Shown: in pieces, positions 15,502 to 23,678 of the stretch
Layout: each line of letters begins with the position of its first letter
Position numbering within the stretch: position 1 is the stretch's first letter
IMG/VR virus record: IMGVR_UViG_3300036760_000306
Span: 52,458 to 116,457 of that record
Length of the DNA: 64,000 nt
Reading direction: 5' to 3' (one strand)
DNA from: a virus
The notes under the pieces: generated by a model
Told to the model about the DNA's origin: nothing
Database searches by the model: none
What the model saw: the letters and a program-made list of their open reading frames with translations, nothing else
Program-made: the position numbers and the translations under genes

Positions 15502-16668
15502 ATGCTCCCCATCTACGCCCTTGAACCGCTGCCCACAAAGATGACCAAGGCCATTTTTTTGGCCGGTCCTACTCCCCGAAAACCCGAAGTCGAGAGCTGG
15601 CGTCGAGATGCCCTGGGGCTTCTCGAATCACTTGGGTATGACGGTCACGTCTTTATCCCCGAACCTGCCGACGGGGTTTGGGCTTCGGACTACACGTCCC
15701 AAGTTGAATGGGAAGAAGCCGCCCTGAATCAGGCGGACCTGATCGTGTTCTGGCTGCCCCGGGATCTGGAGACGCTCCCCGGGTTCACGACCAACGATGA
15801 GTGGGGCGTGTGGAAGGCTTCGGGGAAGGTCCTGTTTGGCGCTCCCGAGGGGGCCGTCAAGGTCCAGTACCAACAGCACTACGCGGAGAAGCACAGGGTA
15901 CCGCAGTTTGACACCTTGCGGGGGCTGTTGCGGGCTGCCGTGACTCGGTTGGGGCCAGGGCGGCTCCGACAAGGCGGGGAGGTCAAGGTGCCGCTCTACG
16001 TCTGGGAGCAGCCCTCTTTCCAGAGCTGGTACAGCTACCAGCAGCACGCGGGCAACGTGCTCAAGGCCGCAGAGGTGCTGTGGACGTTCCGGGTTGGCCC
16101 GAAGCTCGACAAGCTGTTCTGTTGGGTGCTCCGGGTGTCCGTGTACATCACGTCTGAGGACAGGGTAAAATCAAACGAATTCGTGTTGGGTCGCCCTGAT
16201 CTTTCGTCAGTGATCTTGTGGCACCGAGCCCCAACGCTCGCTGAGACCAAGGTGATCCTGATCAAGGAGTTCAGGAGCCCAGCCAGGACGCTTGACGGCT
16301 TCTTGCGTGAAGCGCCCGGCGGCTCTGCGAAGCTCGGGACCGTCACCACGGATCCCATGCTCGTGGCCATCGAAGAACTCCGGGAAGAAACCGGCTTCAT
16401 GATCGAGCCCAACAGGCTTCGTGATCACTCGTTGCGGCAAACCTTCGGCACCCTGTCTTCGGTCGGGGCTTTCGTGTACTCAGCCGAAATTACAGACCTG
16501 GAACTCAAGTTCTTCGAGGATCAAGTTGGCCAAGTCCACGGGGTAGAGGCGGACTCCGAGCGGACCTTCACTGAGATCCACAAGGTCGGGGACTTGCTGG
16601 CCCAGCCGGTAACGGACTGGGCGGCGCTCGGGATGGTTTTTGCTGCGTTGGCCGATGCGATGCGCTGA
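15502..16668 (+). CDS. Nucleoside deoxyribosyltransferase-like / Nudix hydrolase fusion
   Basis: About 388 residues from ATG 15502. The N-terminal ~130 residues (IFLAGPTPR..ESWRRDALGLL, then EWEEAALNQADLIVFWLPR and NDEWG) look like the nucleoside 2-deoxyribosyltransferase-like fold that cleaves N-glycosidic bonds. After a linker, residues ~225-388 form a Nudix domain with a recognisable box (GG..AIEELREETGF). The combination suggests a nucleotide-sanitising or NAD/ADP-ribose-processing enzyme; substrate unknown. First gene of a two-gene plus-strand unit with a dNMP kinase. Confidence 0.8.
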   Translation: MLPIYALEPLPTKMTKAIFLAGPTPRKPEVESWRRDALGLLESLGYDGHVFIPEPADGVWASDYTSQVEWEEAALNQADLIVFWLPRDLETLPGFTTNDEWGVWKASGKVLFGAPEGAVKVQYQQHYAEKHRVPQFDTLRGLLRAAVTRLGPGRLRQGGEVKVPLYVWEQPSFQSWYSYQQHAGNVLKAAEVLWTFRVGPKLDKLFCWVLRVSVYITSEDRVKSNEFVLGRPDLSSVILWHRAPTLAETKVILIKEFRSPARTLDGFLREAPGGSAKLGTVTTDPMLVAIEELREETGFMIEPNRLRDHSLRQTFGTLSSVGAFVYSAEITDLELKFFEDQVGQVHGVEADSERTFTEIHKVGDLLAQPVTDWAALGMVFAALADAMR

Positions 16669-16670
16669 GT

Positions 16671-16676
16671 GGTGTA
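16671..16676 (+). promoter_or_regulatory. GGTGTA promoter element for the dNMP kinase gene
   Basis: GGTGTA 9 nt before ATG 16686, just after the stop of the preceding gene; no Shine-Dalgarno sequence is visible, so a leaderless message is likely. Confidence 0.5.
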
Positions 16677-16685
16677 GCAGCCCGT

Positions 16686-17393
16686 ATGTTGATCGGGATT
16701 TCGGGTTTAGCGGGCTCAGGCAAGGACGCGGCGGCGAACTTCCTGGTTGAGGACTATGGCTTCACCAAGGTTGCGCTCGCAGACCCTTTGAAGCGCATAG
16801 CCCAGTATGTCTACGCCTTCACGGACGAACAGCTCTGGGGGCCTAGCCATTTCCGCAACGCCCCAGATGAGCGGTACCCACGGCCTTGTAAGACCTGCGG
16901 TGGTGCTGGTGACAAGGTGCCTAGCAGACAGGAGCCCCTGATCCCTTGTCTGGGGTGTCATGGGGCTCGGGTCACCTATCTTGCGCCACGAGAATGTCTC
17001 CAAAAGATCGGCACAGAGTTCGGCCGCGAGTGCTATCCCAACACATGGGTGGACCTCTGCATCCGAACCTCCAAAGAACTACTAGCTGACAAAGAAGCTC
17101 GGTACGATCAAAAGCATGGTCGATACCGTTCTACAGGCGAGTCTCATAGCAGAGTCCTAGGCGTCGCGGTCCCTGACGTGCGGTTCCTCAACGAAGTCCA
17201 GGCCATCAAGCAAGCGGGCGGCAAGGTGATCAGGATCTCGCGCCCTGGGGCTGGGCTCGATGGTGCGGGTGCCCTCCATACGTCCGAGACAGAACAGGCG
17301 GGGTTACCCGACTCGATGTTCGACCAGGTGATCCAGAACACGGGGACTCTCGAAGAACTTAGGGCTGCGGTCCAGGCGTTCCTCAGCGCTTAA
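16686..17393 (+). CDS. Deoxynucleoside monophosphate kinase with zinc insert
   Basis: A 235-residue P-loop kinase: GLAGSGKD Walker A at residues 7-14 and a family-typical PDVRFLNE segment near 170. It resembles phage deoxynucleoside monophosphate kinases (T4 gp1-like), which make dNDPs for DNA synthesis. Unusually, residues ~65-100 contain a DnaJ-like CKTCGGAG..CLGCHGA insertion that should bind zinc in the lid region. Confidence 0.8.
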   Translation: MLIGISGLAGSGKDAAANFLVEDYGFTKVALADPLKRIAQYVYAFTDEQLWGPSHFRNAPDERYPRPCKTCGGAGDKVPSRQEPLIPCLGCHGARVTYLAPRECLQKIGTEFGRECYPNTWVDLCIRTSKELLADKEARYDQKHGRYRSTGESHSRVLGVAVPDVRFLNEVQAIKQAGGKVIRISRPGAGLDGAGALHTSETEQAGLPDSMFDQVIQNTGTLEELRAAVQAFLSA

Positions 17394-17432
17394 AAAACAA
17401 GAGGCCGCTGGGACGAATCCCGCAGCCTCTTG
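17391..17432 (-). terminator. Terminator between convergent genes
   Basis: A GC-rich hairpin (AAGAGGC..GCCTCTT with an internal CGGGA/TCCCG part) followed on the minus strand by GTTTTTT. It ends the 17452 gene and may also act on plus-strand transcripts from the kinase. Confidence 0.75.
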
Positions 17433-17451
17433 CCTGACCGTGAGCCGAACC

Positions 17452-17784
17452 TCAGTCTTCGCTGGGCTCGTCTTCGTCCTCACCAGCGTCCTCGGAATCG
17501 TCGTCCTTCTTGGACTTCTTCTTCTTGGACTTCACCTCTTTGACCGGAGCTGCGGCGGCAGCCGGGGCAGCTTTCTCTTCCCCAGAGCGCACACGCAGCA
17601 CCTTGTCCACGAGGGCAATCAGGTGATCCGCCGAGTGCTTGTCAGCACCCTCCGGAACGGCGACGGGGCCTGCTTCTGCTTCCAGTTCCGCAGCATAACC
17701 GGCCGCATTGGCGATCTGTCGGTCGTATTGCTTGGCCGCTTGGCAGCGAGTTCGGAATTCAGTTAACTCTTGTGTTGTCATCAT
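17452..17784 (-). CDS. Hypothetical protein with Lys-rich/acidic tail
   Basis: 110 residues from the tandem ATG at 17784. A short helical domain is followed by Ala/Pro, a Lys run (KSKKKKSKK) and an acidic tail (DDDSEDAGEDEDEPSED). Disordered charged tails of this kind suggest nucleic-acid or protein recruitment. The start overlaps the upstream lipoprotein gene. Confidence 0.65.
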   Translation of the reverse strand: MMTTQELTEFRTRCQAAKQYDRQIANAAGYAAELEAEAGPVAVPEGADKHSADHLIALVDKVLRVRSGEEKAAPAAAAAPVKEVKSKKKKSKKDDDSEDAGEDEDEPSED

Positions 17785-18634
17785 TCGCCTCTTGCTTCTG
17801 TTGGGGGATAAGAGAATTCTGCAAAAGTTGATCGAGTAGCGGTCGCCGTTTAGCTCGACCACTCGCAAGCTCTGCTGCCATCACCTTGCTTTTGGCAACC
17901 TTTTCCTGATCGATAGGTAGACATGCGCCAGCATTAGCCGGGTCACGTGGATCACCCCAGTAGGTGTTGGCCATCCTATGCCCAACATTCAGCGGGCAGA
18001 ACTTGCGGGCTACCCCATGGTGGTAGTCCATTTCCCCGCCCCACTGAATGGGCTTACCTGGGACGGTCTCTGGGACTATCCCGCTATAGTAGAGTTGCCG
18101 GACTTGCTCTCGAAACGACGTCCACCCTCTAACCGTAGACTTCCACGTACCCGAACAGCCAGTGGGTATTGATCGCTTAGTCACGGGATCCTTTCCCGTA
18201 CACTCAATCCAACCCTGCGGAACGTCGTCTCCTGTCATCGGCAAGTAACTGATCCAAACCTGACGCAAATCCTTGAAGGGCTTGCGGCGGGTGACCCCCG
18301 ACGTTTGAGAGAACAGTGTTTTCAGTAGGGACTTGTCGGAACGCATCTCGCGCATGTTCTCCAGCGTCTGGAGCAACTTCTGGGCTTCACTGAAACTGAA
18401 TCCGCCTTCACTTACACAGACTTTGGTGAGCCACTCGTTTTCTTCTGCACTCTTTCGTACAGATCTTCGAGGCTCACGCACAGGGATCACGGGTTCAAGA
18501 GGAACCACGGGAACCACGGCCACAAGTGCCGCCGGGGGCGTGTGGTTGGGGACAGCGATAGAGGCAACTTGATCTTGTGCCGCTCCGTTTGAACACGCTG
18601 CCATGAAAAGGATGATTGATACTGACTTCCGCAT
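17759..18634 (-). CDS. Putative exported lipoprotein
   Basis: 291 residues beginning with a signal sequence ending FMAAC, a near-consensus lipobox with Cys14 as the acylation site. A Pro/Val-rich linker (~25-55) precedes a globular part with NEWLTKVCVSEGGF and several Cys and Trp. The EWL..SEGGF pattern recalls lysozyme-like or cell-wall hydrolase sequences, but I cannot assign it. Envelope location is inferred; superinfection exclusion or lysis roles are possible. Confidence 0.6.
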   Translation of the reverse strand: MRKSVSIILFMAACSNGAAQDQVASIAVPNHTPPAALVAVVPVVPLEPVIPVREPRRSVRKSAEENEWLTKVCVSEGGFSFSEAQKLLQTLENMREMRSDKSLLKTLFSQTSGVTRRKPFKDLRQVWISYLPMTGDDVPQGWIECTGKDPVTKRSIPTGCSGTWKSTVRGWTSFREQVRQLYYSGIVPETVPGKPIQWGGEMDYHHGVARKFCPLNVGHRMANTYWGDPRDPANAGACLPIDQEKVAKSKVMAAELASGRAKRRPLLDQLLQNSLIPQQKQEANDDNTRVN

Positions 18635-18930
18635 AAACGTCTCCTGGTGATGGCATCCTTTGAGTGCACAAACCCTCCCTACTCCTTGTCTTCGGATTCA
18701 GATCAGCCACGCTAGTAGCGTCGTGATTAACGCCTTGACTGTGTTGACTACGATTCTGAGTCCCTGGGCTCGATGTGCAATCTTACACTCGTCCGGGTGC
18801 TGTAGAGTACCTTGTAATGTTGTAACAAGAGAACTATCGTAAAAGTTGGCACATTTGTTGCATACCCAATGATCTGAGTAGCCTGCCTCTAATACACCAA
18901 CCGCGCACAGTTTTTGGTGTATACACCCCC
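18635..18930. other. Intergenic region with palindromic GGTGTATACACC
   Basis: About 300 bp with no convincing gene. GGTGTATACACC (18916-18927) is a perfect palindrome, giving a promoter element in both directions; its plus copy is 9 nt before ATG 18931. A second GGTGTA on the minus strand lies at ~18892. A 79-residue minus-strand frame with a few Cys (18698-18937) overlaps all this and I do not call it. Confidence 0.5.
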
Positions 18931-19380
18931 ATGACATCGAAAAGCAATTCGACGAATGCTGCGAGCCACCGGATCCTACTCGGTAAAGACCCGACAGAAA
19001 CTCAGATTAGGTTGTATGAGAATTTCCCCGCCTTTCGGGGTTTTTCGGACAAGACCCTAAATCCTGAGGTCTTGGAGGCTACGATCGTTTTGGGGCTAAC
19101 CTTCGGGTTGGCACGGGATCGAGTCTTCGTGTTAGCTCCGGTAGCACACGAGGACTGGGTACTCGCAGAGTTCAACAAAGTCACAGATCTTGTGTTCAAC
19201 GAGTGCAAGAAGAACCCTAACCGAGTCCGAATCGCCGAAGGTTACGGTAGGCTGTTCAAGAAGCTGGCCATCATGGGGCGGTTGTTGCAGTTCAAGGAGG
19301 AGCCGGTCCGTTGGGTTTCGTTCGGCTTCTCCGCAGAGGATCCGATTCCTGAGTGGATGCCGCAACGTCTACTCAAGTAG
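18931..19380 (+). CDS. Hypothetical protein
   Basis: 149 residues, mixed alpha/beta, not recognised. Its start follows the palindromic GGTGTATACACC element. Converges with the next gene, overlapping by 8 bp. Confidence 0.65.
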   Translation: MTSKSNSTNAASHRILLGKDPTETQIRLYENFPAFRGFSDKTLNPEVLEATIVLGLTFGLARDRVFVLAPVAHEDWVLAEFNKVTDLVFNECKKNPNRVRIAEGYGRLFKKLAIMGRLLQFKEEPVRWVSFGFSAEDPIPEWMPQRLLK

Positions 19381-19786
19381 GCTCGTCGTCTTTGGCCAGG
19401 TGGTCGAACAACGTAACCGGCGGTTGAGCGGGAGGTTGAGCGACCGGCGGTTGAACCGGGGCGACTTCGGGTGTGACGGGTGTCCTGGTAACGGTGGTGG
19501 TTCTGGTTTGGAACAGACCACCACCCCACGGCTGACGGCGCGTCACAGGCACACCAAGCCAGCCGTCAAAAACGTCGTCCATCCTGTCGAAGACCTCCCC
19601 CATTCGGTCGAACACTTCATCTTCGTCACGCCGTTGTAAGGCGCGTATACGTTCCACGTCCTGGGGGACAGTCGGAGGTTGAGCAGGTTCCGGAAGAGGT
19701 GCGGGCTTGGGCCGTGTCCAGAGGTAGATCAGGCACGCCCCCAAGAGGATGCCCGTAACCAGCATACCGATTCCGATCAGGATCAT
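19373..19786 (-). CDS. Membrane-anchored Pro-rich protein with FDHL tail
   Basis: 137 residues: an N-terminal membrane helix (residues 1-23), a Pro-rich linker, an acidic repeat (DEDEVFDRMGEVFDRMDDVFD), then a Pro/Val/Thr tail ending TLFDHLAKDDEPT. The last part matches the recurring C-terminal peptide. A membrane-tethered adaptor is one reading; no family recognised. Confidence 0.65.
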   Translation of the reverse strand: MILIGIGMLVTGILLGACLIYLWTRPKPAPLPEPAQPPTVPQDVERIRALQRRDEDEVFDRMGEVFDRMDDVFDGWLGVPVTRRQPWGGGLFQTRTTTVTRTPVTPEVAPVQPPVAQPPAQPPVTLFDHLAKDDEPT

Positions 19787-19833
19787 CCTCTAGGGTACAC
19801 CAGGCGAAAGCTCTTGTGCGCCACGTACAGTAG

Positions 19834-20430
19834 ATGGCCGCCCTCATGCTTCAAGTCCCCGCCGAAACTGCTCGTGTGCTGCACGAGCTTCCGGTCCCGG
19901 GCAATCGAGAACGTCATGACCCTCATGTGACGGTCATGTATTTGGGCAAGAATCTACCGATCGAGCGCATCGGTGAAATGCTGCCCGTGATCTACGACGT
20001 GACCTCCAAGACGCTGCCCTTCTCGGTGTCCACGAGTCACGTCTCCTGCTTCCCTGGGGGTGATGACGGGGTGCCGGTGATTGCTCAGATCGATTCACCG
20101 GAGCTACATCGCTTCCGAAAGAAGTTAACGCAGGCATTCGAGGCGGCCGACATCCCTTACGACCGGAAGCACCCTGAGTACAAGCCGCACACCACCCTCG
20201 CGTACGATCCTGATCCCGACACGGAAGTGGACCTCGACATCCCCGAAGTCTCGTGGGGGGCCCATGAGCTGGTGCTATGGGGCGCTGACCGGGGCACGGG
20301 GCGGTTGGTGGTCAAGTTCCCGCTGAGCCTACCCAATGGGAAGGTGGCGAGTACCTCGTCTCACGCTGCACTCTACCGAGCGGCCGTGCGGCTCTCACTT
20401 TGGGGACACCGCGATAAGCTTGTCGGTTGA
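19834..20430 (+). CDS. 2H phosphoesterase (2'-5' RNA ligase-like)
   Basis: 198 residues with the two HxT signatures of the 2H superfamily: HVTVMYLG (~residue 30) and HTTLAYDP (~118). Family members hydrolyse 2',3'-cyclic phosphates, 2'-5' linkages or, in phages, cyclic oligonucleotide signals (Acb1). The substrate cannot be told from sequence. The C-terminal ~35 residues (HAALYRAAVRLSLW) are a basic extension outside the fold. Confidence 0.82.
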   Translation: MAALMLQVPAETARVLHELPVPGNRERHDPHVTVMYLGKNLPIERIGEMLPVIYDVTSKTLPFSVSTSHVSCFPGGDDGVPVIAQIDSPELHRFRKKLTQAFEAADIPYDRKHPEYKPHTTLAYDPDPDTEVDLDIPEVSWGAHELVLWGADRGTGRLVVKFPLSLPNGKVASTSSHAALYRAAVRLSLWGHRDKLVG

Positions 20431-20640
20431 TTGCTCGCCACGGCGCAGCATGTTCAAGCAATAGGTGCATTTTGGTACGTGCCGGTCATGTGTGGGGTGC
20501 CGCCATGCGAACCCGCCGGGTCGTGGTTTGGGTCTGCCGCACAGTGGTCCGTCCCCACGGTGGAATATCCAATGGGCCGTGGGTGGCTTGGTAGACCCTC
20601 CTCGGTAGAACCAAGCCCCTGTACTGCTGACTTCGTGCAT
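20395..20640 (-). CDS. Small zinc-ribbon protein
   Basis: 81 residues with a single-ribbon pattern: HWIFHRGDGPLCGR, then HDRHVPKCTYCLNML. The LCG..CxxCL layout recurs at 28039 and 45370 and is common in small phage zinc proteins. Overlaps the convergent 2H gene by 36 bp. Start uncertain. Confidence 0.6.
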   Translation of the reverse strand: MHEVSSTGAWFYRGGSTKPPTAHWIFHRGDGPLCGRPKPRPGGFAWRHPTHDRHVPKCTYCLNMLRRGEQSTDKLIAVSPK

Positions 20641-20699
20641 ACCATTGAATTGTCACAAGAAAATCCATTTTACCACACCACCTTACGTTGTGGGTCCCC

Positions 20700-21374
20700 T
20701 TACTCATCATCTGTCATGAGCAGGTGGTCGAACAGCGTGAGGGGTTTGGGGCCGGTGATTTGGGTGGAGGCCTTGGGGACTACGGTGATGCGGTAGTGCA
20801 GAACTTGGCGCATTTCATCGGGGTGGTACACCAAACCCTTGAAAACATAGCCATCGGGGACAGCTTTGATTCCCAGGCCTCTCTCCGTTTCTACCTGTAG
20901 CTGTGTACGATCTCGGACAGCGTAAACCCACCATACGCCGCACTGGGGGCAGGTCCATAATGTCGTGTTGGGCTGGTAGGTTTCGCCCAAGACTTCAATA
21001 GCCTCCGTCTGAGGACAGATGGAGCATCGCTGCCCCTCAAAGAACGTCTCGGTTAACCTCTGTGCAAGCACCTGAGAGTACACACCTCTTGGAACATGTT
21101 GCGGGCACACCACCTCGGGGTCTTCTTTCCGGGGACGCTCGTACTGCAAAAAGGCACGGTTCCGACAACCTCGTCTGGAGCACACCTGCCAACACTCAGG
21201 GGCGGCTCGCTTGAGCTGCCAGGTGGTGTACTGGCGGTTGAACCCGACGGCTGCCCGTACCCCCGTTAAGCTTACAAACGTTACGGTGGTCCTATCTACT
21301 AGGGCCACAATACCATCGACCCCTGAATGGGTATCGGTCCAGGTTTCTCCAACCAGGGGTAAGGTAAGCGGCAT
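20700..21374 (-). CDS. Multi-zinc-ribbon protein with FDHL tail
   Basis: About 224 residues from ATG 21374 (AAGGA 7 nt upstream). It begins with a beta-barrel-like segment, then has a Cys-rich middle (CWQVCSRRGC, CPQH, CSICP, CPQCGVWW) likely to bind two or three zincs, and ends PLTLFDHLLMTDDE, the recurring C-terminal peptide. Nucleic-acid binding is plausible; function unknown. Confidence 0.65.
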   Translation of the reverse strand: MPLTLPLVGETWTDTHSGVDGIVALVDRTTVTFVSLTGVRAAVGFNRQYTTWQLKRAAPECWQVCSRRGCRNRAFLQYERPRKEDPEVVCPQHVPRGVYSQVLAQRLTETFFEGQRCSICPQTEAIEVLGETYQPNTTLWTCPQCGVWWVYAVRDRTQLQVETERGLGIKAVPDGYVFKGLVYHPDEMRQVLHYRITVVPKASTQITGPKPLTLFDHLLMTDDE

Positions 21375-21395
21375 CTTTTTCCTTTTGTTACCTTT

Positions 21396-21424
21396 GGTGT
21401 AGAGGGCCCCTGTAGCTACACCAA
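21396..21424. promoter_or_regulatory. Divergent promoter with inverted GGTGTAG/CTACACC
   Basis: GGTGTAG on the plus strand faces CTACACC about 15 nt away, between divergent genes at 21374 (-) and 21456 (+), so each direction has one start-proximal-type element. Both genes here also have leader sequence, so these messages are not leaderless. Confidence 0.45.
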
Positions 21425-21455
21425 CCTGCTCGCTAAGGCGAGCGTAACCCGTACG

Positions 21456-21878
21456 ATGCCTTCCCCGATTCACCCGCAGGATGTTCAGCGAGCCCTCGTG
21501 GCTCTCGGTGTGTCCCAGCAGGATTTTGAGACCATCCGACGGGTCCCCTTCCCGCAGGCTCAAACGTTGCTGCAAGAGCTAAAGACTAAAGCTCGCCGCA
21601 ATTACAAGAAGTTGGCTTTTGAGCTGCACCCGGACCGGACACAAGGCGATGAAACCAAAGCCCAGTTGTTCGTATTGCTTGGCCACGTGCTGGGTGAACT
21701 TGACAAGACCACGGTACGCCCACCCCAGCCTCAACCGGCATTTGCATTCACCGTCACCGCCACCACCGCCACGTGGCAAGCCTGGCAGCAAGGAGTTCCG
21801 TCGGCCTCTACAGGCAACGCGAACGCGGGGTTTTCCCCAGCACAAGTGATCCGCATTGTAAAGATGCGGCCCAGATAA
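21456..21878 (+). CDS. J-domain protein
   Basis: 140 residues. Residues ~43-75 match helices II-III of a J domain, with KARRNYKKLAFELHPDR containing the HPD triad that stimulates Hsp70 ATPase. A Pro/Ala/Thr-rich C-terminal region follows. Likely recruits host DnaK to a phage process; no zinc domain is present. Confidence 0.7.
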   Translation: MPSPIHPQDVQRALVALGVSQQDFETIRRVPFPQAQTLLQELKTKARRNYKKLAFELHPDRTQGDETKAQLFVLLGHVLGELDKTTVRPPQPQPAFAFTVTATTATWQAWQQGVPSASTGNANAGFSPAQVIRIVKMRPR

Positions 21879-21899
21879 CCAACAATAGGAGAAAGTACG

Positions 21900-22286
21900 T
21901 TGTCAGCACCAGTCGATGAGGAGAAGGTTTGCCGTGATTGCACGCAGCCATTCGTGTTTTACGTCCGTGATCAGGAGTTCTTCCTTAAAATGAACTTCAC
22001 GCCCCCGAACCGCTGCAAGCCTTGCCGTGACAAACGCAAGGCTGAGTCTCGCCGTAACGAGCAATTGAAGCCCCCCAACGGCGCTTCTCCAGGCCGCCCC
22101 CCGGTCAGGGCACCCCTTGGTGTGTCTACTTCAAACCCGGTCACGGAATACAGGCCGCGTTTCGATGGGGCCGCCCCGCAACGTGCCCCTAACCCCACCA
22201 CAGTGCCGTCAAGAGACGACAAGAATGACGGTCGGCGGCGTCGTGGTAAGTGGCGCGAGGATTCGAGGGACGGCGCTGACTGGTGA
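21900..22286 (+). CDS. Zinc-ribbon protein with basic tail
   Basis: 128 residues starting TTG with TAGGAGA upstream. The N-terminal ~50 residues match the small probable zinc-ribbon family: CRDCTQPFVF, DQEFF, PPNRCKPCRDKR. The rest is disordered and basic (GRRRRGKWRED), probably nucleic-acid binding. Confidence 0.75.
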   Translation: MSAPVDEEKVCRDCTQPFVFYVRDQEFFLKMNFTPPNRCKPCRDKRKAESRRNEQLKPPNGASPGRPPVRAPLGVSTSNPVTEYRPRFDGAAPQRAPNPTTVPSRDDKNDGRRRRGKWREDSRDGADW

Positions 22287-22293
22287 GTAACCA

Positions 22294-22485
22294 ATGAGCA
22301 AGAAAGTCTCAGATTTCCCGGATCAGGTTCTCAAAGTGGGTCTCAGTCAGCTAGAGCTACAGGCGCTTGCTAGGCTCAAGATACTGCACGGCAAAAAGAC
22401 GAACTCTGGCCTCATGCGTAAACTCCTTCGGGATTTCGCAAAGCGGGAGGGAATCGTGGGGCCCAAGAAAACGCCACGCACTTAG
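22294..22485 (+). CDS. Small putative DNA-binding protein
   Basis: 63 residues with a short strand followed by two helices (QLELQALARLKILHG, NSGLMRKLLRDFAKREG), the outline of a ribbon-helix-helix regulator. Follows the zinc-ribbon gene by 7 nt. Assignment is tentative. Confidence 0.55.
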   Translation: MSKKVSDFPDQVLKVGLSQLELQALARLKILHGKKTNSGLMRKLLRDFAKREGIVGPKKTPRT

Positions 22486-22515
22486 CACATTGATCTTCCA
22501 ATTTAGGTTGTTAGC

Positions 22516-22521
22516 GGTGTA
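22516..22521 (+). promoter_or_regulatory. GGTGTA element upstream of the membrane-protein cluster
   Basis: GGTGTAGTA about 40 nt before ATG 22562, so here a leader would be present. Probably drives the 22562-25136 cluster. Confidence 0.4.
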
Positions 22522-22561
22522 GTACCAGAGTAGAACCGCAATCAAGACGCGGGCGGGTACT

Positions 22562-23659
22562 ATGGCCTTTTTCTTTCTTCTCGCAATTCCTCTCGTTCTC
22601 GGTATTCTAGGGTTCATCGTCCTAAAGACGATTACCTGGCGGGAGTTCTTGGCCCAAGTCGGGGTACAGCTTCTGATCGCAGGGTTCTCTGCTGGCGTTA
22701 TTTATTCGTCAAATACCTGGGATACCGAGATCTGGAACGGTTACGTCACTGGCAAGAAGAAGGAATGGGTGTCGTGTTCGCACTCGTACCGTTGTCGCTG
22801 CCGTAGCGTCCAGAGCTGCTCGGGATCAGGTAAGGACCGTAGCTGCACCACTCATGAAGAATGCGACACCTGTTATGATCACGCCAATGATTGGGACTGG
22901 GAGGTCTACACCTCGCTCAACGAAACCATAGACATTCGCCGAATCGATCGTCGTGGATCCAACGAGCCCCCACGTTGGACTGCCGTGCAGTTGAATGAAC
23001 CTACGTCAAGCGAACACAGCTATACTAACTACATCAAAGCAGCGCCAGACACCTTGTTCAGGCATCAAGGGCTGACCAATAAGTACCGCAAGATTCTGCC
23101 ACAGTACCCAGATCAGGTTTACGACTACTACCGGATCAACCGCCTTGTGCTCGTGAACGGGGCTCGGGTTGAGGATCCGGCGGCTTGGAACCTGAAGCTC
23201 TCGGAGATCAACGCGAAGCTTGGGCACCTCAAGCAAGCGAACATGGTTGTGGTACTGGTCAAGAACGTGCCGGACGACTTCTACTACGCCCTCGAAGAAG
23301 CGTGGGTTGGCGGTAAGAAAAACGACATTGTGCTCGTGGTCGGGGTTGATGGTCAGCTCGCCCCAAAGTGGTCTGCGGTGATGGCTTGGACCACGCGAGA
23401 GCTGTTCAAGATTCAGCTTCGGGACGGCATCATGGACCTCCCCAAATTGACTCCGGAGGCTGTGATCGGGGTTATGGGTAAGACGGTCCAGCAAGCATAC
23501 AAGCGTAAGCCGATGGCGGAGTTCGAGTATCTTCAGGCCAGCATCACGCCCACCACCACACAGTGGGTTGTGTCGATGATCTTCGGGCTCATGGTAGCGT
23601 TTGGGCTCATTTACGCCCTGCACAAGCATGACCTGTTCCAGGGGGAACGAAGGTGGTAA
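22562..23659 (+). CDS. Phage membrane protein with Cys-rich exposed loop
   Basis: 365 residues: two hydrophobic segments at the N-terminus (~2-24, ~33-50) and one near the C-terminus (~338-355). The loop after the second has YVTGKKKEWVSCSHSYRC and many cysteines (CRCRSVQSC, CTTHEECDTCYDH), then DWDWEVYTS. I have seen this family, with the DTEIxNGxVTxK motif, in many large phages; its function is unknown. The exposed Cys cluster implies metal or disulfides in the envelope. Followed by lemA. Confidence 0.7.
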   Translation: MAFFFLLAIPLVLGILGFIVLKTITWREFLAQVGVQLLIAGFSAGVIYSSNTWDTEIWNGYVTGKKKEWVSCSHSYRCRCRSVQSCSGSGKDRSCTTHEECDTCYDHANDWDWEVYTSLNETIDIRRIDRRGSNEPPRWTAVQLNEPTSSEHSYTNYIKAAPDTLFRHQGLTNKYRKILPQYPDQVYDYYRINRLVLVNGARVEDPAAWNLKLSEINAKLGHLKQANMVVVLVKNVPDDFYYALEEAWVGGKKNDIVLVVGVDGQLAPKWSAVMAWTTRELFKIQLRDGIMDLPKLTPEAVIGVMGKTVQQAYKRKPMAEFEYLQASITPTTTQWVVSMIFGLMVAFGLIYALHKHDLFQGERRW

Positions 23660-23678
23660 CCAAGGAAAGCGGAGTGAT

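Noticed and set aside
17759-18634. Lysozyme-like call for the lipoprotein
   Set aside because: EWL..SEGGF is suggestive, but the catalytic layout cannot be traced, so only an exported lipoprotein is claimed.
18698-18937. 79-residue minus-strand frame with Cys pairs (CNKC)
   Set aside because: It overlaps the palindromic promoter and the divergent start, lacks a ribosome-binding site, and has only a loose zinc-like pattern; kept out as unsupported.
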